Part shown: positions 32,711-44,935 of the stretch, one piece after another | How the letters are laid out: the number at the start of each line of letters is the position of its first letter | How positions within the stretch are numbered: the stretch's first letter is position 1 | Assembly: GCA_023213395.1 (NCBI GenBank) | Contig: CM041465.1 | Span: forward strand, 2,356,001 to 2,420,000 | Reading direction: 5' to 3' | Length of the DNA stretch: 64,000 nucleotides | Origin: Cycas panzhihuaensis | Taxonomy: Eukaryota; Cycadophyta | Position numbers and translations under genes: made by a program | Notes under the pieces: model-generated | The model's input: only the letters and a program-made list of their open reading frames with translations | What the model was told of the DNA's origin: nothing | Database searches by the model: none

Positions 32711-34020
32711 GTATCAAATGACTTCCTTGATTCTTAGTTACTTTTCATGGAAGTAATACCAAAATGTTACTAGGGGATTGCAAAGTACTTGGCTACCAGA
32801 TAAATACCCAAAGGATTAGAACAAGTGGAACGACAAAGTTTTATCCACAAAAAATTTCCCTTCTAATTAATACATGGAATGCTGTATAAGCTAGGTCCAG
32901 ATGGTGTACTGAGATACTGCATACTAGAACATGAGGTACAAGGTATTCTATAAGAAGCCCATAAAAGAGTCACGACCAAGCATCAAGGTGTGGAACCCAC
33001 AGTCTAAAAAAATTTATTAGCATATTTTTCATGGCCATCAATATTTGAAGATAGAGCAAAATGTATAAAGAGTTATGCTACTTACCAATGAGTGGGTAAG
33101 CCTAACAAATGTCATTTTATGCTTTTACATATAATATTAGCATAAGAACCCTTTTAGAAATGGGGTTTGGATTTCATTAGATCAATAAGTCCTTCGGTAA
33201 AGTGAATGAACGCTAGATATATATTAGTGGCCATTAATTTCTTCACAAAATGGATAAAATCCTAACCTCTTCAGCAGTGTGATGCTATGAGTACCATAAA
33301 ATTTTTGTATGAGAATATTATTTTCCATTTTGGTTGTCCATTAGAATTAGTATCAGATTAGTGTAGTAGTTTTATAAATAGTACTATAAAGAATTTAACT
33401 AATAAATTCATGATTTAATATTACCAATCTTCTCCCTACTACCCTAGAGCTAATGGTCAGGTAGAGAACACTAATAAAATTTTGAAGATAGCTCTATCTA
33501 GAATCTATAGTAAAAGAAGAATGTATTGGACAAAATGACTATATTCTATCCTTTGGACAGATCAAACAATGATTAAATGACTACATCAATAAGCACCTTT
33601 TTAGTTAGTTTATAGTTTAGAAGTAGTACTTCTATTAGAATTTTAAGTAGAAAGTTTTTGAGTAGCTATCCAATTATATATAAATGAATAAGATTCATGG
33701 AATGATAGGATCATGGAGTTGCTAAAGCTAGAGGAAAGAAGGGTATGGGCATTGTTGGAATTGAAAACTAAGAAATAATAAAAGAAAGATTGGCATGATC
33801 AACACTTATGGGTACCAAAATTTCATGAAGGTGACTTGGTGTTGATGTACGATAGCAAATTTTAGACAAAATTAGGTAAGTTAAAATTGCACTGGTAGGA
33901 CCATACAAGGTAATGCACATTGGTAAAAATAGGGTAGTCCAACTCAGACAACTTAATGGATTAATGGAAAAATTCTTCTGAAGGTGGTGAATGATAGTAA
34001 GTTGAAGCCATACACAGTGA
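32711..34020 (+). pseudogene. Gypsy-C integrase
   Basis: LIHGMLYKLGPDGVLRYCI and EAHKRVTTKHQGVE give the N-terminal region. PF-KWGLDFIRSIS carries the first catalytic Asp; LVSD-CSSFINS carries the second. YYQSSPYYPRANGQVENTNKILK carries the Glu. The C-terminal part WHDQHLWVPKFHEGDLVLMYDSKF and the KLHW...GP fold matches the usual C-terminal integrase domain of plant gypsy elements. No chromodomain is recognised. Many stops. Confidence 0.88.
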
Positions 34021-36278
34021 GATAATTAAAAAAGAAAAAAAAATTGATGGAAAACATAAGGTGGTATTGGTTGCCATCATTAAAAGGCAAACCCATGAAG
34101 ATTTAATGGAAGGTGTGATCAATAAATTTCAATTGATAATTAAGGAATAATCGCCTCCTTATTAAAAGACATACCTATGGTAAAGTAATTAAGGTGGCAT
34201 ATGACATCAATTTCAAAAAAGATATAGAGGTGATCATTACTAAGGGTGAATTGGTTGCAATCGAAAAGAACAGGCTTTTCATGATTGTGATAAGATAGAA
34301 AGGAGGCACATCAACTTGATGGTTATGAACTAATTCTTTTTTAGGATTGAAGTTAATCAAAGTGCATAAAGCAACAAACTGGCGAAACATCCTTGAGTAA
34401 GCAAAGCAAAAGTGAGAAGCACATAAATGGTAGTAGTAGAATAGCAAAGAATGACAATCATATTTCAAGAATCAAATGATGATTAGATAAGAAAGTAATG
34501 GAAAGAAATGAGGTAAGACTAGGAATGTAAAAAGAGAATGATAGCTATGAGATTGAACTAATATGTATTGGTTGGCATTCTTCTAAACATATATAGTTTC
34601 CTTTAAACTTCAATTATAATAGTAGCACTATGACTGTCTCTATTGGATTTTTTAGTGGAAGCAATTGTAAGGGTAATGACATTACCCAATGAAGGACCAA
34701 ACATTCCTAAGGATAAGGAGATATCTAGGGAACAAGTATCATAACAAATTGAGGCAAAGGAATCTAATGTTTCCAATTTAAGAATTTAGATTTTAGGGAT
34801 TTCATGTAAGGAAATACAATGGGTATCTCATTTCTTATTTATAAGGGTAATCTTAGTACAAAAGAATTCATTTGTATGTACTCACCTATGCAATATGTTA
34901 ATTAAGGTTATGGAAGTTCAAGGTTATAGAAGGAAAAAAGTTCAATTAGGCTACGTTTGTCTTTGGTAAATTCCTAAAAAGTTTAGAAGCTATAAAATAT
35001 GCTACCCAATCCATCTTATATTTCTATCCCACTATATTTCAAGGTTTATTGTTCTCACAGTGCCTAAGAATTCAACTTTCAGAAGTTGACGAAGGGCAAC
35101 CTTTACTAGAAAAATAAACAAAGTTATATTCAAGAGAGCATGGATGAGGTTCCTTGCTATTGATTAAATTACATGAATAGGTTAGCAACTAGATCCATCT
35201 ATAATGGCAAGCAAGCACTCCCTAATCATACCCAGTAATTAAGAAAGAGTTAGAGGAGAAGTTGTAAGTAGAGGCAACCTCATAAACCTAATCAAGGATA
35301 CAAAATCAGAGGAGAAAAAAGGAAGAGAACATAAAAGTATAAATAAGAGAGGGAAAACACAAGGTAGAAGAAGAACCTACCATAGGTTAAGAGGGAGTAT
35401 AATAATTGAGAAAAAATACAAGAACAACTAAGCCACTAAAATATGAGGAAGAGGAGAAACAAAGGAGGAGAAAATTAGTACCATAGAAAAGATAAGATGG
35501 AATTTTAGAAATGTTAAATAATTAGGTACTAAAGGAAGAATTCAATCAATTAGAGGATTATTTGGAAGAAGGTCTACACTCGCTGAATTATGACCCACAT
35601 GATGTATCACAATGGAAGACTTCCTTCTTGGTGAGGGTAACAAGATAACTTATGACATAGATAGATCAGAAGACTAGAAGACCTCCACTATATATGCAAA
35701 GCATTCAGAAACTTAAAGAAAGGCTAGTAGTAATAAAAGCCTGTTTGGGTATAAAATATCAATGAGATTACCTCCAAAGTTCAAGCATTTAAAGAACACT
35801 TTCACCAAGAAATTCACCCTGGATTACATGAAGTAATTTATAAATTAGGTACATGGATACTAGAAATAGAGGAAGATGTGAAACATACAACTAAAATTTA
35901 GACTAAGTCATTTAACTTACGTTAGGAGTTGTCAAGGATAGAATAGATGCACAATGAAGATATGGAAGAGATTTAAAAGTTGTATAAGGGAGAAAAACCA
36001 ACAATGGTGTGATTAGATGTATTGAGAGATCTTGTAATTCTTGTGGATTATTGTCGATTGCAAGGTGTTCAAATTTTGCTAACCATTATAAGGCTAGATA
36101 TAAATTATATTTGGAAAGAAATGGATGGATTGCACAAGGAATTAAATGATATATGAATAGATATTGTTTATTATTTTTCAGGGGCGGAGGAGGGGGGGAA
36201 GGAATAGGTGAAAGAAGATTTTTTTTTTCTCTTTTTTCAAACAAGTGAGGGCACTTGTTGGCTTTGTGATGGGGGATA
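34021..36278 (+). other. Gypsy-C 3' region and polypurine tracts
   Basis: About 2.2 kb between integrase and 3' LTR. A broken but protein-like stretch lies near 35520-35640 (EEFNQLEDYLEEGLHSLNYD and PHDVSQWKTSFLVRVT). It is purine-rich on the plus strand. A strong G-rich run at 36181-36206 (ggggcggaggagggggggaa) precedes the actual polypurine tract, gatgggggata, at 36269-36278. The function of the extra region is unknown. Confidence 0.65.
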
Positions 36279-37305
36279 TATATGTGGATAAAACTATACA
36301 CACTATTTTAGAAAAAAAATAAGAAATTTTATAAATTTATAACTAGATGAAGTTAGGCTATAAGTAGATCATAGTCAAACTATGAGTACATTATAGTTGG
36401 GGAAGTAACTATAAGTAGAGAGCAGCTAAATTCTGATTGTGAACAGATCATGACTTGACTCACGAGTACAAGTATATCGTAGCCAGGGTCATGATTGCAA
36501 ACTAATCATAGTTAATCATGAGTAGATTACAATTTGGATTATAGATCGCAGTATAGATTGTGGTTATGAGAAGATCGTAGTTCAAGTCATTGTTACAAGT
36601 AGATCATAATTTAGGTTATAGTTGCAAGCTGATTGTAGTACATGTCATGGTTGTGAGTAGATTACAATTTAGATTATGGTTGTGAGCAAACCATAGTTCA
36701 GGTCATGGTTGCGAGCTAATCATAGTGTGGGTTATGGTTGTAAGTAGATCATGGTTTAGGTCATGGTTGCAAGCTAATTATGATTTGAACTATAGTTGTG
36801 AGTAAATTACAACCAAGGCTACAAGTATAAGCTGATCATTGTTAGGGCCACAAGTATGAGCAGATTATAGTCAAGATTGCAAGTTGATCATAGTCTGAAT
36901 ATAATCACAAGTAGATCATAATTAAAGACTATAATCTAAGAGCAATGTAGGTGTAATTTTGAACATAAAATTATTGTAATGAGTCAACCATTGTTAGTTA
37001 TTTTTGGTTGTTACCAATGATGATTGAAACCATTCGATTATTATCAAATAAATAAGGATGGAATAATATATGTATGTATATAAGAGGAGAGGATTTTGAA
37101 CATCATTTTTATTAAAGTCTCATTGTTGTAATCCTAATTAGCTAGTTAGCTTCTTATGTATCATTGGGTCTATGTCTAATTGTGAGAGGATCATACGTAA
37201 TTCCCTATCTTAATGATATTATATTTTGTATCATGATGGATTTTCCTTATGCTTGCCTTATTTATTTGGTGGATGAATTGTAGATGAATAGGTACACAAC
37301 ACACA
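36279..37305 (+). repeat. Gypsy-C 3' LTR
   Basis: About 1.03 kb, TATATGTGGATA to CAACACACA, aligned along its full length with 7668-8666. The minisatellite array in the centre differs in unit content, and the flanking unique parts align well. Confidence 0.85.
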
Positions 37306-38865
37306 CTATATAGCTAGGATTTCATTTAATTGCATGATAGTCTTTCATCTTAGGCCCATGCATAAAACTAGAAACTACATTGATTGTAAATATGATGTCT
37401 GGTCAAGTTGAATTTAAGTATATAAGGCTCCTAATCAAATATTTGTAGAGAGTAGGGTTAATTGATTTAGATTCCTCATACTTAAAATAATTTCATCCCA
37501 ACTTCTATTGGTGTTATAAGTGGCTTGTAATTATCCATGTTAAACCTATACATCCTATCCAATGTGTACTTCTTTTATGATACAAAGATGCCCTTCTCAT
37601 CTTACCATACTTTAATACCTAAGAAATAATGCATTAGTTCTAAATCTATCATTTCAAACTCTTTTTAAATATCTATTTAGAATTTTTAGGATAATAAATC
37701 ATAATTCCTAGTGTTTAAGGCCATAATCAATATCAAAAGTTTATCCAATTTAATATAGAAATTAAAGTCTAATTCTCTTCTTAGTAATCCATTATCTTTG
37801 AAGTAACTATCAATCCTAGAGTACCATGTTGTAAGTATTTATTTGAGTCCACATAACTCCTTCTTTAGTCTATAGACCTTGTCTTCCTCTCCTTTTAATT
37901 CAAAACCTTTAGTTATTGGACATAAATTTTTTCATCTATATATCCATTTAAGAAAGCACTTTTGATATCCATTTGAAAAATTATCCAACCATGCTATTTA
38001 ACTAAGGCCATGATCAATCTAATTATTTCCATTCTAGTTACAGATGTAAACGTTTTATTATAGTTAATGCCCTTAACCTATTCATTGCTCTTTGTAACTA
38101 GTCAGACCTTGTACCTATTGGTTGATCCATCTAACTTATACTTACTCTTGTAGATCCATTTGGTCTAATCATATTCTTATTTAATGGCACACAAACTAAC
38201 TCTTGTGTATCATTTTTTACCAAGGTATTATACTTTTCCTTAGTGGCCACCTTCCATTTATCTTGAGTATTTGCCTCTTCAAAAGTTTGAGGCTCATTAC
38301 TCTTCAACACGTGTGTTCAAGCTAAAGTCCACCCTTTGATATTAAGTAGTCGTTTACTTAAAATCTATATCTAAAATATCTTGAGGGGTATAACTCTTTT
38401 CAACCAACTTAAAAAACTTACTATTGATTTAGCTTAAAGTGGATGGACCTACTCTACCTATAATAGTTATCATAGGTAATTTTATATCATTTGTAATAGG
38501 TTCTACATCAATAATTATACTTTTACCTTTAACCTTTTTAACATCTTCTTCATAAATACCATCTTTATTAAAGATGTTATCCCTACTTATGATAATCTTC
38601 TTTTCCATAGGATCATATAGTTCATAGGATCTTGAAGCATTCCTATAACTTATAAATATATATTTAGTACTTTTATCATTAATTTGTGTATTTTTATTTT
38701 GGAATATGTGCATATGTAATTCATCAAAATATTATTAAGTGTTTAATACTAGGCTTCTATGCTAACTAAGCATCTTCAAGTGTAATTCATTTCATTGTCT
38801 AAGTTATATACTTGTTCAATAGATAAAAAATTATATAAATAACTTTTTTCTAAAATTCATTTTTA
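37306..38865 (-). pseudogene. Copia-B reverse transcriptase and integrase end, continuing past Gypsy-C
   Basis: The minus strand carries the integrase C-terminal part at 38429-38860: ITLEDA-LA-KPSIKHL, AHIPK, KSTKYIFISYRNASRSYELYDP and ISRDNIFN. It is followed downstream (lower coordinates) by linker and reverse transcriptase, where the DNA still spells the W-x-x-A-M, QMDVK-like and LKQ-like blocks in broken frames down to 37306. This is the upstream half of the pol whose RNase H end lies at 7130-7667. Confidence 0.8.
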
Positions 38866-39922
38866 AGGCACTTATTCTTAAGTGTTAGGGATCCAATCCC
38901 TAACTTACCTTTTCTTATATTCTCTTATATTTTCTGTTTCTACTTCTTCTCTCTTCTTAATAACGTATATCACAAGTAGGAGGTTGTGTAGTAGACATAG
39001 AGCCCTATATATATTCATATAATCTTCAGAGTGCAATATTTTAAATATCATTATATTATATATAATTGGGAGGTTATCCCCTTGAAGGATATTTTAATAT
39101 AAGCACTCTCTTTTGGTATTATCTAGGTGTTATACTGGTATATTATTGTCATTAAAGTAGTGGTATCCTTCCAAATAGTATCATAATAGTCAACCCATAA
39201 CTTGTAAGAGAATCAAAGGTATTGAATAGTCATTTTTTTTCCATCAGTTTTCATTTTTAAAAATATATTTTTTCATTTTAAATTTTCACTTAATTACTTT
39301 TATTTTCTGGGGGTAAACAACATTATAAATGGGTAGCTACCCTAATACCACCACTGACTAGTTTTCCTCTATATTTAAATAGAGATCCTATGTTAGGGGT
39401 TTATAAATATTATAAGGAATTATCATGTTAGGCTAAGTACATCATGGATTTTTCACTCTCTCATGAAGGACTAAAGATCATACTCCTAAACTAAGCTATA
39501 GATAGAACTCAACTATGAAATTATATTTCTAGATACCTACAGGTATGTAGGAGGATTGCCTATGTAGGCTTTTCTAGTATAAGTAACTATAGAAAACTTA
39601 TCAACCATCTATAATTTATAGTGCATTGGTAAGTAATTAACCCCAAGAATTTACTCTCCACCTACCCTAGAAATGGGATAGTATAGTTGTAGAGTAGAGT
39701 GTTAGCCTCTTTAAGTTGATATTATTTATGACTAGGATTAGTATATCAGAGGGCCTACAAACTAGACAATCTGAGGCCTACTATATTTGGTGAGTCTATC
39801 AGTGATCTATACATTCTTAGTCAGTTTATGTGTAAGTTATTATCAGTTTGTAAAACCTAGTATATGTAGCCAGTTTATCATTAGTGTATGCATATATAGT
39901 CATTTAGTCAGTTAGTCGATTG
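38866..39922. other. Unassigned AT-rich sequence
   Basis: About 1 kb between the last Copia-B homology and Copia-G. A 21-bp hairpin (gttagggat-cca-atccctaac, 38884-38904) lies near its left edge. I see no coding signal or repeat match to the rest of the window. Confidence 0.5.
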
Positions 39923-40137
39923 TGTTGAAAACCAGAGCCAAGAATTGACAGAGAATAGAATTGTACTTTCTATTGAGATTCAATTTACTTAAGTATACAA
40001 GAGTTATGAGTTGGTTACAACCACTAATGTAACCGATCACTCAGATTCTGCCAAGTGGCAAGATCTCATAAGAGTATTTAAGGGTGGGTCCAACATGGCC
40101 CCCTTTTCTGTCCTAGATAAAATATTATATCTCAACA
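39923..40137 (-). repeat. Copia-G 3' LTR
   Basis: 215 bp, plus-strand TGTTGAAAAC to ATCTCAACA, both ends retaining TG/CA. Confidence 0.96.
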
Positions 40138-40150
40138 CCCCCTCTTAATG
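40138..40150 (-). promoter_or_regulatory. Copia-G polypurine tract
   Basis: The minus strand reads cattaagaggggg directly before the LTR's TGTTGAG start. Confidence 0.9.
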
Positions 40151-40740
40151 TTTTATCTCTAAAAGTCCAGTCTTGTCTCTCAAATATCTGAGTCTTTCTC
40201 TTCCAAGTGGTTTTTTCAGAAGATCTGTAACTTGTTCAGATGTTGGACAGTATTCCAAGTCTATTTCTTTGTTTTGCACTTTTTCTCTTATAAAGTGATG
40301 ATGAACCTCAATATGTTTTGTTCTTGCATGCAGAATTGGATTTTTGGTTAGCTTGATGGCACTTTGGTTGTCACATTTTAGAGAAGTTGCTTCTTTCTGC
40401 TGTTGATTCAAATCAAGTAAGAGTTGTCTTAACGGATGGCTTCACGGGTTCTTGATGTGGTCGCTTTATATTACCTCGTAGAGGAGAGAGCCACTTGTTG
40501 CTTTCTTCTTGCACCATGAGATTCTTTGAAGCTCTAAGAAAAAACAAAATCCACTTGTGGATTTCCTTTGTTCTTTGTCGTCTACCCAGTCTGAATCGCA
40601 ATATCCTGTTATTTTGATTGGATGCCCCTTTGAATATACTAATTTGAGATCTGTTGTTCCTTTGAGATACCTCAGAACTCTTTTTGCTGCTTGCTAGTGT
40701 CTTAGCTTTGGATTCTGCATGTACCTTGATATTAGTCCTA
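40151..40740 (-). pseudogene. Copia-G RNase H
   Basis: The C-terminal block is open (40145-40411): KCDNQSAIKLTKNPILHARTKHIEVHHHFIREKV, then EQVTDLLKKPLGRERLRYL to the natural end LLEIKH. The N-terminal part (CDSDW and SGF-F-LG blocks) lies at 40412-40740 but is out of frame relative to both neighbours; a frame change near 40412 separates the two. Confidence 0.9.
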
Positions 40741-41618
40741 TTGAGTAGGATATGTCGTCCGGTGGTCATCAAATAAATCAGACTTCCAATCATTTGCCTG
40801 TACAGGGTAACATCAGCATCTTTTTCCATACTCTCTACTGTTAGATTGCAATTTGTTTCTATGGGAGTGGCGCATGGATTGCAATTCTCCATCTGGAATC
40901 GAGTAAGCAAATTTTTGATGTAATTACTTTGGGACAAAGTTATGTAATTTTGGTGTTGGCCTATCTCCAGTCCCAAGTAATAATTTAGTGAACCCAAGTC
41001 TGTCATTTCGAATTTTTGTTGAAGTTGATTTTTGATCCACTTGATTCCTTCTACATCATTCCTAGTAAGAAGCATATCATCCACATAAACAATAATTATT
41101 GTTATTTTGTTGTTTATTTTCCTTATGTACAGGCTGGAGTCTGAATTACATCAAATGAACTTATTTTCTTCAAGAAAGTGATCTAGTTTTGCATACCAAG
41201 CACGCAGAGCTTGCTTTAGACCATACAGGGCCTTTTTCAATTTGCAGACTAGATTTTCTTTTCCCTGTTCTACATATCCATTTGGCTGTTACATATAAAC
41301 TTCTTCTTCTAGTTCACCATTTAGGAAGGCACTCTTTACGTCCATCTGAGAAATTTCCCAACCTTGAGCAGCAGCTAAGGCTATTACTATCCTTACTGTG
41401 TTCATCTTTGCTACTGGAGAAAAGGTCTCATCAAAATCTACTCCTGTAGTTTGAGTGTATCCTTTTGCAACTAACCTTGCCTTATGTTTTTTAATTTTGC
41501 CATCAACTCCTTTCTTTGTTTTGTAAACCCATTTGCAGTTTACAGTGGATTTATTAGCAGATAGTTCTACTAATTCCCATGTTTGATTTTTCTTGATTGA
41601 ATTTATTTCATTGTCCAT
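40741..41618 (-). pseudogene. Copia-G reverse transcriptase
   Basis: The N-terminal half is open (41289-41618): NQTWELVELS, NCKWVYKTKKG, KARLVAKGYTQTTGVDFDETFSP, QMDVKSAFLNGELEEEVYM, then a stop where Lys or Gln is usual. After ENLVCKLKKALYGLKQALRAW and a second stop (about 41149) comes the catalytic YVDDMLLTRND (about 41080), then LNYYLGLEIGQHQ and GSLIYLMTT. Shortly after this the frame shifts. All motif blocks are present. Confidence 0.94.
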
Positions 41619-42720
41619 TGCTTCTCTCCATTCTGAATGATCTTTTGCTTCGTCAAAATTCTGTGGTTCAACCTTGCTTAGAAGAGCTTTTGACCTTTGT
41701 CCATGGGTTTTTTATTCTAATACATTTCCTTCTTCAAAGTTTTGATATACCATTTCGGCAATTTTTTTTGTTTCTGTGGATCTCCTTTTTTGATTTTGTC
41801 TCCCTGATCAATTGGTGATGATGGTCTTTCTTTTTCGATGGTGTCTTCCTGACCTATTGTTGATGATGAATCAACTTGTCCTTCTTCTAAATCATTTCCA
41901 TCTCCAGTTTCTTGAATTTTTGAAGTAATTCCTGACTGACTTTCCTCATCTTCCTGTACTATTCTATGTCTGGCAGTTCCCAATTCTTTTTCATTTTCTA
42001 TTATTTTGATTTGTGAGAATTCATCTGAGCTATTTTCATTAAAGATGACATCTCTACTCATATAGATTCTATTTGTTTTTGGATCTATACACTTATATGC
42101 CTTTGAATTTTTACTATATCCTATTAAGACACATTCTATGCTTTTTGCATCTAATTTGGATCTTCTTTTATTAGGAATATGTATAAATGCTTGACTGCCA
42201 AAAACCTTAAAAAAACTTACATCGGGTTTCTGACCTATCCAAGCTTCTTCTGGAGTGATGTTCTTCAGTGTTCTGGTTGGACTTCTGTTTATCAAGTAGC
42301 ATCTTTGTCTTGTATACCAAGATATGTCTTTGATATTTTTGTTCCATACATCATGCTTCGCGCCATTTCCATCAAAGTTCTATTCTTTCTTTCAGCTACT
42401 CCATTTGACTGAGGAGTATAGGGAGTTGTAACTTGTCTACGAATTCCTCTGTATTTGCAGTAATTTAGAAACTCGTTCGACATATATTCTCCTCCTCCAT
42501 CTGACCTGATGCACTTGATTTTCATTCCTGATTCTAGCTCTACTTCTGCCTTAAATTCTTTGAATGTTTCAAAGACTTCAGATTTATTATGTAAAAAATA
42601 TACCCAAACTTTTCAAGTGAAGTCATCAATGAAAGTTAAGAAATATCTGCATCCATTTATTGACAGAGGTGAAATTGGACCACAAATATCTGTGTGTATC
42701 AGATCTAATTTAGACTAAGA
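41619..42720 (-). pseudogene. Copia-G integrase and linker
   Basis: The minus strand reads [12 protein letters not shown] (first Asp), [32 protein letters not shown] (second Asp), TTPYTPQSNGVAERKNRTLMEMARSM (with the Glu) and TPEEAWIGQKPDVSFFKVFGSQAFIHI. Then ECVLIGYSKNSKAYKCIDP, MSRDVIF and a long acidic linker ending LPKWYIKTLKKEMY. The frame changes once near 42292, and stops lie near 42717 and 42605. The catalytic triad is complete. Confidence 0.93.
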
Positions 42721-43323
42721 TTTCCAAGTGCTTTCTTTAAAAGGGAAACTATGTTGTTTCCCGAGTTGACAACCTTTACAAACAAATGTATCTGAAGATA
42801 TATTAGGTAAACCATTTACCATTTCTGACTTTTCCATTTGTTTAAGTGTGTCAATTGGAAGATGTCCATACCTTAAATGCCATACTTTATTATCAGATTT
42901 AAGAGCAATACAATCTTTTTCTTCCAAAGGAAGTATAGGATTTGACATAAGTTTATAAAGGTCATTGCATTTGACTCCTTTTCCAATAATTTTCCTATCT
43001 TTTTTCATATCTAAGATGTGGCAATTTCCTTCTTCATCGAAAATAGTCCTCAATCCCTTTTTGCTCAATTGAGAGACTGAAAGGAGATTCATCTTCAGGT
43101 CTGGTACAAAAGGAACATTTTCAATTTTCCTTTCATTTCCATTCAGGTTTACTGAAATGGTTCCAATCCCTTTAATGTTAAGGGAGTACTTGTCACCTAG
43201 CTCCACTGACTTGTCCATATTGTACGGACTCATGGTTTGAAACCAGTCTTCCCGACTTGTCATGTGTTTAGAGGCTCTAGAATCTATGTACCAAATGTCT
43301 TTGTCTTTCATTCCCGTAACCAA
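42721..43323 (-). pseudogene. Copia-G protease and GAG-pre-integrase
   Basis: Open over 202 codons. The active site reads WYIDSRASKHMTSREDWF, with Arg in place of the catalytic-loop Gly (D-S-G). It is followed by VELGDKYSLNIKGIGTI, NVPFVPDLKMNLLSVSQL, KVWHLRYGHLPIDTLKQM and the zinc site CKGCQLGKQHSFPF. Otherwise very well preserved. The same D-S-R occurs in Copia-D. Confidence 0.94.
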
Positions 43324-44265
43324 TGCTGTGATGAAGGCAGTTTCCTCTTCTTCATCTTCTTCATCTTTTTCTTTGCTGTATCCGCCGATAGGTCTTTTTC
43401 CTTTGAAAATTTCACTTCATTTTTGTGGACACTGATAAGGATAGTGTCCACTCTGTCCGCAGTAGCTGCATATGTCGAAGATCCTGCAATTGTTGGCAAA
43501 GTGTCCAGTTCGCCCACAGTTGTAGCATATTCTACTTTCTCTGCTGCGTCCTCGTCCTCTGGAGTTTGACCAGCATCCTCAACCTTTGGAATCTAACATC
43601 CTGCTTAGTGCACAAAATTGTTGTCTTCCTCTTTGCCCGATATTCAATTTGGATGCAAACGCATCTTCTAACTCTGTTGTATTTTCATATCTTTTGTTTC
43701 TCTGCTCCTGTCTTAACAGCAGACCGGATTCATCAAGAGTTAATTTATCTAACCTATCACTGTCAATGATAGTGTTAACAATGGTATCAAAAGATTTTAG
43801 TAGCCTTGCTGTTACAATTTCTACAAGATCTTGTTCAGATATTATGCCGCCAAAGGTTTCAAGATTATTTCTCACAGTGATGATTTTATACATAAATTCT
43901 TCCACTTCTTCGTTTTCTTTCATATGGAGTTTGTACAATTCTTCTTTGAGTGTGATTATCCTCACCTTATTCTTTTGACCATATAGGTTTTCCAGACATT
44001 TCCATTTGAAGCTTTGGTTCAAATTTTCAACATAAATAAGGACAGAATCTGAAATGGACATTTTTAGAATGAGACTACCCATGTTATTCCTTTCAATCCA
44101 ACTTTTCAATTTGTCATCACCAGCAGGAGGATGATTTTCCGTTCCTTCAGCAATTTCCCAGGTGTCTTTCATCCTCAGAATGGTTTCCATTTTGATTTTC
44201 CACACATGGTAATTTGCACCAGTCAATTTTTTAGGTTCAGGCAGAGTAATGAGAGAAGAAGACAT
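43324..44265 (-). pseudogene. Copia-G gag
   Basis: Starts at ATG 44265: MSSSLITLPEPKKLTGANYH, then VWKIKMETILRMKDTWEI, IERNNMGSLILKMSISDSVL, KEELYKLHMKENEEVEEFM, RLLKSFDTIVNTII. It stays open for 228 codons to 43579. After that the nucleocapsid part continues in another frame; its DNA still spells a CCHC-like C-x2-C-GK-x-G-H near 43480-43530. Capsid region intact by eye, frame break before the knuckle. Confidence 0.93.
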
Positions 44266-44935
44266 TTTTTTTGGTCAAAACCTGTTCTAGAGGCCTGTCC
44301 ATACGGTGCATTTTAATTAGTATAAAACCCTAATCAGACAAAAAAATGAAGTGCACCTCAAAGCGTAGGTATTTGGTATTGTCGGGATCTGAAGACGGAT
44401 TCTTAAATTCTTTTTCAAATAAGACAAATCTGGGTTTAAATGGAAAATGGTGGCTAGGGCAGATTTCGGTTTTGAGGAAAAATTTAAAAATATACTGAAT
44501 TAAATCCTTCGAAATGAGTTGCAAACTTGAAGTACTGATACTATAGAAGATTTGGGACAGATTTTACCTGATTTATATCGCAAATTGATGAGATTTCTGA
44601 GAAAACCTCTAGAAAAACGCATGGACTGGTTCGGGGGCTTTTTGGCCTGCGAAATGACCTCAGACGAACTCGCTCCAGAAGAAAAGTGTGCTCAGCGTCT
44701 TCAGATCTACCTCCCCACAAAATTTCACTTTGATCCGAGTACTTTAAAATTTTACCGTCCGTACAATTCCGTACAAGTCCGTACAGTTCTGTACACTGAA
44801 AAAATCTGTGATCTTTAACTTTCAAAAGACTATCCTCTACTTTAATCTTCTTTTCCACTCTTGACTGAGATGATTTGACAGAAGGAATTCACCAGAAGAA
44901 GAGAGACTAGGTTAAACAGGCCTGCTCTGATACCA
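44266..44935 (-). other. Copia-G leader and primer binding site
   Basis: The primer site (minus-strand TGGTATCAGAGC, perfect 12 of 12) lies at 44924-44935. The leader of about 660 bases is moderately GC-rich. A short internal repeat lies around 44757-44795 (cgtacaattc, cgtacaagtc and cgtacagttc, in 10-bp steps on the plus strand). The minus strand contains a long open stretch (44541-44858) without recognised motif. Confidence 0.85.

Larger units (their letters stand above)
7668..37305 (+). mobile_element. Gypsy-C, Ty3/gypsy retrotransposon split by nested elements
   Basis: Full-length plus-strand Ty3/gypsy element. It has LTRs of about 1.0 kb at 7668-8666 and 36279-37305, and a pol order of protease, reverse transcriptase, RNase H, integrase. 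Copia-D (12837-31936) interrupts the reverse transcriptase; without it the element is about 10.5 kb. It interrupts Copia-B, whose pol continues on both sides. The flanking pentamers CTAAG (7663-7667) and CTATA (37306-37310) agree at 3 of 5 positions, a possible decayed target duplication. About 2.2 kb of sequence separates integrase from the 3' LTR, as in the plant Tat group, but I do not assign a clade. Confidence 0.9.

Noticed and set aside
43237-43978. Plus-strand open stretches opposite Copia-G gag and protease
   Set aside because: They are antisense shadows of the minus-strand polyprotein.
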